Source of the DNA: Methanoregula sp. UBA471
GTDB lineage: Archaea > Halobacteriota > Methanomicrobia > Methanomicrobiales > Methanospirillaceae
Direction of reading: 5' to 3'
Assembly (NCBI GenBank): GCA_002495065.1
Contig: DADT01000069.1
Location: 1 to 18,680, forward strand
Length of the DNA: 18,680 nt
Part shown: piece by piece, positions 14,742 through 18,680 of the stretch
Position numbering within the stretch: the stretch's first letter is position 1
Layout of the letters: each line of letters opens with the position of its first letter
Program-made: the position numbers and the translations under genes
Notes under the pieces: model-generated
Told to the model about the DNA's origin: nothing
Seen by the model: only the letters and a program-made list of their open reading frames with translations
Databases searched by the model: none

Positions 14742-15425
14742 TCATCCATTGAAATTATGGAATTTATGACAATGTTCGATATACTCCTGCTTCCGGTGCT
14801 CACTCGCATTCAGGGGCGGCCTGAGATACCCGATTTCCGGAGTCTGGAGGGCGGGGCAGAACGGGCAGAGTGCCGCCTGAACATCATCTGCCTTATCTCG
14901 TACCGGGCAGTAATAAACGCCGTCGATGCATTCCACCTTATCGCCACCGGGAAACGGGGTACCAACCGCATGTCCAGGTTCGCGGAGGACAAACATGCAG
15001 AAACCAGCGAGAAGAAATTTCAGGAAACGGAGCCCTGCACCTTCACCCGTCCCGGCAGCTTCACACTGCACAGTGACCATGTTCCAGAATTCTTTCTGCC
15101 GTTCAGTGAGCGGTTCGTGCATCGTGGCAAAGACCCCCTGCTGTTTCATCAGGCGGATTGTCTGCCATGTCCCGGTCAGGTGTTCAGCGATCTTCATCTC
15201 CAGCTGATCCCGGTATTCCGGCGTGATATCCCTGATCCTGATCCCGAAATTCCGTTTCATCTGCTGGAGATCTCTGGGAGAGTACCGGAGAATAATCCGT
15301 GAGATGGCCTCACCAAGTTCCCCCCTTGTTTCGATCTTGTTCAGGATAGCGCATTCGTCGCGGATTTTTCCGGATTCTCCGTTGGTTAAGGCTGGATTAT
15401 CCGGGGGAGTCTTTTTGAAGAGCAT
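14742..15425 (-). CDS. DUF2115 (UPF0305) protein, function unknown
   Basis: A 227-residue soluble protein I recognise as the DUF2115/UPF0305 family, known mainly from methanogens, with no established function. The family-like C-terminal block is HAVGTPFPGG (152-161), then VYYCPVRDKADDVQAALCPFC (170-190). It supplies Cys173, Cys187 and Cys190, plus Cys219 and His residues near the end (CHKFH, 219-223), which could bind metal. The N-terminal half is helical and charged. The ATG at 15425 has GGAGGA (15438-15433) 7 nt upstream, a strong start. It stands alone on the minus strand between repeat copies 4 and 3, so context suggests no pathway. Family assignment is from memory of the motif. Confidence 0.78.
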   Translation of the reverse strand: MLFKKTPPDNPALTNGESGKIRDECAILNKIETRGELGEAISRIILRYSPRDLQQMKRNFGIRIRDITPEYRDQLEMKIAEHLTGTWQTIRLMKQQGVFATMHEPLTERQKEFWNMVTVQCEAAGTGEGAGLRFLKFLLAGFCMFVLREPGHAVGTPFPGGDKVECIDGVYYCPVRDKADDVQAALCPFCPALQTPEIGYLRPPLNASEHRKQEYIEHCHKFHNFNG

Positions 15426-15647
15426 GCTGATTTCCTCCGATCTTGTTGGAGTGGATTATCGCTATAGGTATCATCACAGCAATAAGCAAATAGCAATTTT
15501 CCTATGAAATTATTAATATCTCTTATCAGATTTCAGGTAACTGAATCTCAACGGCGCGATAGAACATTTTTTTTACTATCTTTTATTGATAGGATTAGTA
15601 AATCTTCTGACCATTCTTGAATTTGATCATGATGTTTTTATGGATAC
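15426..15647. other. A+T-rich intergenic stretch
   Basis: This is the upstream region of the minus-strand DUF2115 gene. A possible TATA box for it, GATATTAATAAT on the minus strand, lies near 15520-15509. CTATC/GATAG form a small hairpin near 15577-15593. No gene is visible. Confidence 0.35.
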
Positions 15648-15758
15648 TTTTGTGAGGATTACCCGCATCAGGGCCCCTCCGGGGCATGGCGGGGAAGGGA
15701 GTTTTTGAAATTTTTTACTCTGATCCGCCGCGGGGGCGTCCCTTCGGTGGCGGCGGCG
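15648..15758 (+). repeat. Composite repeat A-B, copy 3
   Basis: Hairpin A3 has outer stem CCCGC (15662-15666) with GCGGG (15689-15693) and inner GCCCC (15673-15677) with GGGGC (15681-15685). Hairpin B3 has CCGCCGC (15725-15731) with GCGGCGG (15750-15756). The lead-in TTGTGAGG just before A resembles that of copy 4 (TTGTGAAGG). The rest of part C is not recognisable. Confidence 0.8.
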
Positions 15759-15975
15759 TTGCTCACTGGACAGATAAAAAAAATTCAGAATAATTTTAGG
15801 AAATGACGCCTTTCAAGTTTGGATTTTTTGACAATTCTGAATCTTCGAATAGTCATTTCTGTTAGAACAGTGTCACTGAAACGAGATACTGCAAATATAT
15901 CTATATCCGGAAAAAAGATTTCTTGAGATTGACTAAATATCCTGATGCATCCAAAATCCCAAAAAAGGCCGGACA

Positions 15976-15985
15976 TTTTTTATAT
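15976..15985 (+). promoter_or_regulatory. TATA box of the leuA/cimA-ilvB operon
   Basis: TTTTTATATT predicts a start near 16005-16008, immediately before the ribosome site GGTGAT (16009-16014). This gives a very short leader of about 17 nt before the GTG start. A 222-residue-free stretch of A+T-rich sequence (15759-15975) between repeat copy 3 and this box shows no gene. Confidence 0.5.
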
Positions 15986-16023
15986 TCTTCATTCCAACTC
16001 AATATTATGGTGATTTGCCATGA

Positions 16024-17538
16024 GTGAATGTTTTATTTGTTAAAAACCTGCGTTTTTTAGATACCACGTTACGGGACGGGGAACAGACCCCGGGTGTTTC
16101 GTTAAACCCGGACCAGAAACTTGAGATCGCCACAAGGCTTTCTGATATCGGCGTCGATGTGATCGAAGTCGGCTCCGCTGCCGCATCTGAGGGTGAGCGG
16201 AATGCAATACGGATCATATCTGATGCAGGGCTCGCTGCAGAGATATGCACATACGTCCGCGCAGTGCAACAGGACATCGATTTTGCTGCCGATTATGGTG
16301 CCGATTCGGTCCACCTGGTCGTACCGGTCAGTGACCTGCACATCGCAAAAAAGATGCGCAAGACCCGCGAACAGGTCGCGCAGATGGCGTATGATGCGGT
16401 CGAATACGCGAAAAGCCGGGGACTTATTGTCGAACTTTCCGGTGAAGATGCCTCGCGGGCCGATCAGGTATTCCTCAGGCAGATCTTTTCGGAAGGTATT
16501 GATCGCCACGCAGACCGGCTCTGTTTCTGTGATACGGTAGGATTGCTGACACCGGAGAAGGTATCGGAATATATTCCGCCCATTGCAGCTATCGCACCGC
16601 TCAGCATCCATTGCCATGACGACCTTGGGTTTGCCATAACCAACACGATGGCAGCACTGAAGTGCGGAGCCTCATGTGCCCATGTAACCGTCAACGGCCT
16701 TGGTGAACGGGCAGGAAATACCCCGATGGAGGAGGTGGTCATGGCGCTTGAGATCCTCTATGGTTACCCTACGAGGATACGCAAAGAGGATATCTATTCG
16801 CTTTCCACCCTTGTTTCACGGCTGACGGGCGTCCCGCTGCCGATCAACAAGGCGATTGTCGGCGAAATGGCTTTTACCCATGAAAGCGGTATCCATGCCC
16901 ATGGGGTGATCCGCGAACCTTCCACGTACGAATCGGTCAGTCCCGAGATGGTAGGACGGAAACGCCGGATCGTGCTGGGGAAGCATTCCGGTTCTGCGTC
17001 GGTAGAGGCTGCACTCCATGAAATGAGTTACAAGGCCGACGAGCCCCAGGTCAAAGAGATTGTCAAGCGGATCAAGCAGCTGGGCGACGAGGGGAAACGC
17101 GTAACGGATACCGATCTCATGGCCGTTGCAGATGCGGTGCTCTCGATTGAATGCAAACCGATTATACGGATGCGGCAGTTCACTGCGGTATCGGGCAGTA
17201 ATATGATCCCGACAGCTTCAGTAACACTTGTCGTGGATGGCAAGGAACTGACAGGTGCGGCTACCGGGGCAGGTCCCGTAGACGCAGCGATGGAAGTGCT
17301 TCGCAAATGTGTCGCTGACGTGGCCGATATCCAGCTGGAAGAGTACCACGTGGATGCAATCCGGGGCGGAACCGACGCGCTGGTCGACGTAACAGTAAGA
17401 TTAAGTAAAGACGGGAAGATAATTACTTCACGCGGCGCCCGCACAGACATCATTATGGCAAGTGTCGAAGCGATGATCGCCGGCATGAACAGACTATTGA
17501 GGGAGGAACATGAAAACCGGGGCAAAAATCCTCGTTGA
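16024..17538 (+). CDS. leuA: 2-isopropylmalate / (R)-citramalate synthase family protein
   Basis: Condenses acetyl-CoA with a 2-oxoacid: 2-oxoisovalerate (LeuA, leucine) or pyruvate (CimA, isoleucine via citramalate). The TIM barrel (about 8-280) has DTTLRDGEQTPG (13-24), SGEDASR (139-145), metal ligands HCHDD (196-200) and NGLGERAGN (224-232). A linker with HESGIHAHG (286-294) follows. A LeuA-type regulatory domain (about 380-495) ends the protein with GAGPVDAA and GGTDALVDV. At 504 residues it is too long for the homocitrate synthase AksA (~400). The overall look is close to Methanocaldococcus CimA, so the symbol is provisional and cimA is equally possible. The start is GTG 16024 with GGTGAT 9 nt upstream; the nearby ATG 16020 is out of frame and stops after 7 codons. 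It overlaps ilvB by 29 bp. Confidence 0.9.
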   Translation: MNVLFVKNLRFLDTTLRDGEQTPGVSLNPDQKLEIATRLSDIGVDVIEVGSAAASEGERNAIRIISDAGLAAEICTYVRAVQQDIDFAADYGADSVHLVVPVSDLHIAKKMRKTREQVAQMAYDAVEYAKSRGLIVELSGEDASRADQVFLRQIFSEGIDRHADRLCFCDTVGLLTPEKVSEYIPPIAAIAPLSIHCHDDLGFAITNTMAALKCGASCAHVTVNGLGERAGNTPMEEVVMALEILYGYPTRIRKEDIYSLSTLVSRLTGVPLPINKAIVGEMAFTHESGIHAHGVIREPSTYESVSPEMVGRKRRIVLGKHSGSASVEAALHEMSYKADEPQVKEIVKRIKQLGDEGKRVTDTDLMAVADAVLSIECKPIIRMRQFTAVSGSNMIPTASVTLVVDGKELTGAATGAGPVDAAMEVLRKCVADVADIQLEEYHVDAIRGGTDALVDVTVRLSKDGKIITSRGARTDIIMASVEAMIAGMNRLLREEHENRGKNPR

Positions 17539-18680
17539 ATCACTGCAGCGTGAAGGGGTCAAAACTATCTTTGGCTACCCGGGCGGTGTGGTGCTGCCAA
17601 TCTATGATGAACTCTACAATTCATCCCTGCAGCACATCCTTGTACGGCACGAACAGGCAGCAGCGCATGCCGCGGACGGGTATGCACGTGCGAGTGGTCG
17701 TGTAGGGGTATGCCTCGCAACATCCGGCCCCGGCGCATGCAACCTCGTCACCGGTATCGCCACAGCCTATATGGATTCGGTACCGATAGTCGCACTGACC
17801 GGGCAGGTCCCGACAAACCTGCTGGGAAATGACGCCTTCCAGGAATCCGACATCACCGGCATCACTATGCCGATCACCAAGCACAACTACCTCGTCAAGG
17901 ATACCGCAGATCTCGGGAGGGTTGTGCAGGAGGCATTCTATATTGCAGGTACCGGCCGACCGGGCCCAGTGCTCATCGATATTCCCAAGGATGTGAGCAC
18001 AACGGTTATCAAGGCACCACCGGTTCCCGATAAGGTGGTCCTGCGGGGATATAACCCGACATATCACGGCCATAAACGCCAGATCGAGAAAGCCCTCCAG
18101 GTGATCGCTGCCGCAGAACGGCCGGTGATTTACGCGGGTGGCGGTGTCATCATATCCGATGCTTCAGCGGAGCTTGTTGACTTCGCGACACAGCTGGGTA
18201 TCCCCATCGCCACCACGCTCATGGGTATCGGGTGCATCCCCTGCGATCATCCTCTCAACCTGGGGATGCTCGGCATGCATGGCACGGAATACGCAAACTT
18301 TGCCATCACGGAATGTGACTGCCTGTTTTCTGTCGGCGTGCGGTTCGATGACCGCGTAACCGGCAAAACGGATACCTTCGCTGCCCACGCCAAGATTATC
18401 CATATCGATATCGACCCGGCCGAAATCGGCAAGAACAAACGCGTTGATGTGCCGATTGTCGGTGACGTGAAGGCGGTCCTGCGGGATATGCTCGCTATGC
18501 TCAAAAAGAACGGACAGAAGGATGCCTGGCTCAAGAAGGTCAAACACTGGAAGCAGCACCACCCGTTAAAGTGTCCTTCCGATGGCGGTCTCCACCCGCA
18601 GTTCATCATACGGCAGATGAGCGAGCTCTTACAGGGAGATGCAATCATCGTCTCAGAAGTCGGGCAGAACCAGATGTGGA
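17510..18680 (+). CDS. ilvB: Acetolactate synthase large subunit, 3' end beyond window
   Basis: ThDP enzyme joining two pyruvates to 2-acetolactate (valine/leucine), or pyruvate and 2-oxobutyrate to acetohydroxybutyrate (isoleucine). About 390 residues of an expected ~560 are visible. The ThDP PYR domain has IFGYPGG (20-26), the catalytic Glu48 in RHEQAAAHAADGYARASG, and TSGPGACNLVTG. The central FAD-binding-type domain has the AHS motif RFDDRVTG. The start of the third domain is reached (SEVGQNQMW). The ATG at 17510 lies inside the end of the preceding gene with GGGAGGA 2 nt upstream; the N-terminus is typical. ilvN would be expected next, outside the window. Confidence 0.95.
   Translation, partial: MKTGAKILVESLQREGVKTIFGYPGGVVLPIYDELYNSSLQHILVRHEQAAAHAADGYARASGRVGVCLATSGPGACNLVTGIATAYMDSVPIVALTGQVPTNLLGNDAFQESDITGITMPITKHNYLVKDTADLGRVVQEAFYIAGTGRPGPVLIDIPKDVSTTVIKAPPVPDKVVLRGYNPTYHGHKRQIEKALQVIAAAERPVIYAGGGVIISDASAELVDFATQLGIPIATTLMGIGCIPCDHPLNLGMLGMHGTEYANFAITECDCLFSVGVRFDDRVTGKTDTFAAHAKIIHIDIDPAEIGKNKRVDVPIVGDVKAVLRDMLAMLKKNGQKDAWLKKVKHWKQHHPLKCPSDGGLHPQFIIRQMSELLQGDAIIVSEVGQNQMW

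Noticed and set aside
14562..15302. 246-codon plus-strand frame
   Set aside because: It lies opposite the DUF2115 gene, which has the better start and family motifs.
13834..15758. CRISPR array
   Set aside because: The repeats are few, unevenly spaced, in both orientations and differ by compensatory changes; no cas genes are present.

Overview
The window comes from a methanogenic archaeon, most likely of the order Methanomicrobiales (Methanoregula-like). The pointers are an archaeal-type RNase P RNA, the archaeosine pair TgtA + ArcS, a DUF2115/UPF0305 protein that I know mainly from methanogens, an archaeal LeuA/CimA-type synthase followed by acetolactate synthase, GGAGG/GGTGAT ribosome binding sites, and TATA-type promoters. 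The genus is inferred from gene content and cannot be proven here.

Layout. 1-348 (minus): RNase P RNA, cut at its 3' end by the window edge. 349-761: a gene-free stretch with several hairpins, a perfect 12-bp palindrome and a promoter. 762-4449 (plus): AMMECR1-family protein, then tgtA and arcS, overlapping by 14 bp; together they modify G15 of tRNA to archaeosine. 4450-5478: a gene-free kilobase with a repeat hairpin and other stem-loops. 5479-8316 (plus): a three-gene proton-translocating NAD(P) transhydrogenase operon (pntAA-pntAB-pntB), unusual for a methanogen. 8410-13671 (minus): a polyphosphate operon read ppk1 -> CHAD-HD protein -> Ppx/GppA-HD protein, with overlapping gene ends. 13672-14741: a repeat-rich region without convincing genes. 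14742-15425 (minus): DUF2115 protein. 15426-16023: intergenic with another repeat copy and a promoter. 16024-18680 (plus): an isopropylmalate/citramalate synthase overlapping the start of ilvB, which runs off the window.

How they fit together. tgtA/arcS form one tRNA modification unit. The transhydrogenase exchanges reducing equivalents between NADH and NADPH at the cost of, or coupled to, the ion gradient. The minus-strand trio makes, probably binds and hydrolyses polyphosphate. The last two genes start branched-chain amino acid synthesis.

Most notable non-coding signal: a dispersed composite repeat (here called C-A-B). Its parts A and B fold into hairpins whose copies differ by paired, compensatory substitutions. 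Copies lie at about 13834-14014 (plus), 14716-14569 (minus) and 15648-15758 (plus, C part not clear), with a lone A hairpin at 4697-4740. A separate 133-bp imperfect inverted repeat sits at 14074-14206. These, together with the CHAD-HD fusion in the polyphosphate operon, are the best candidates for undescribed biology.
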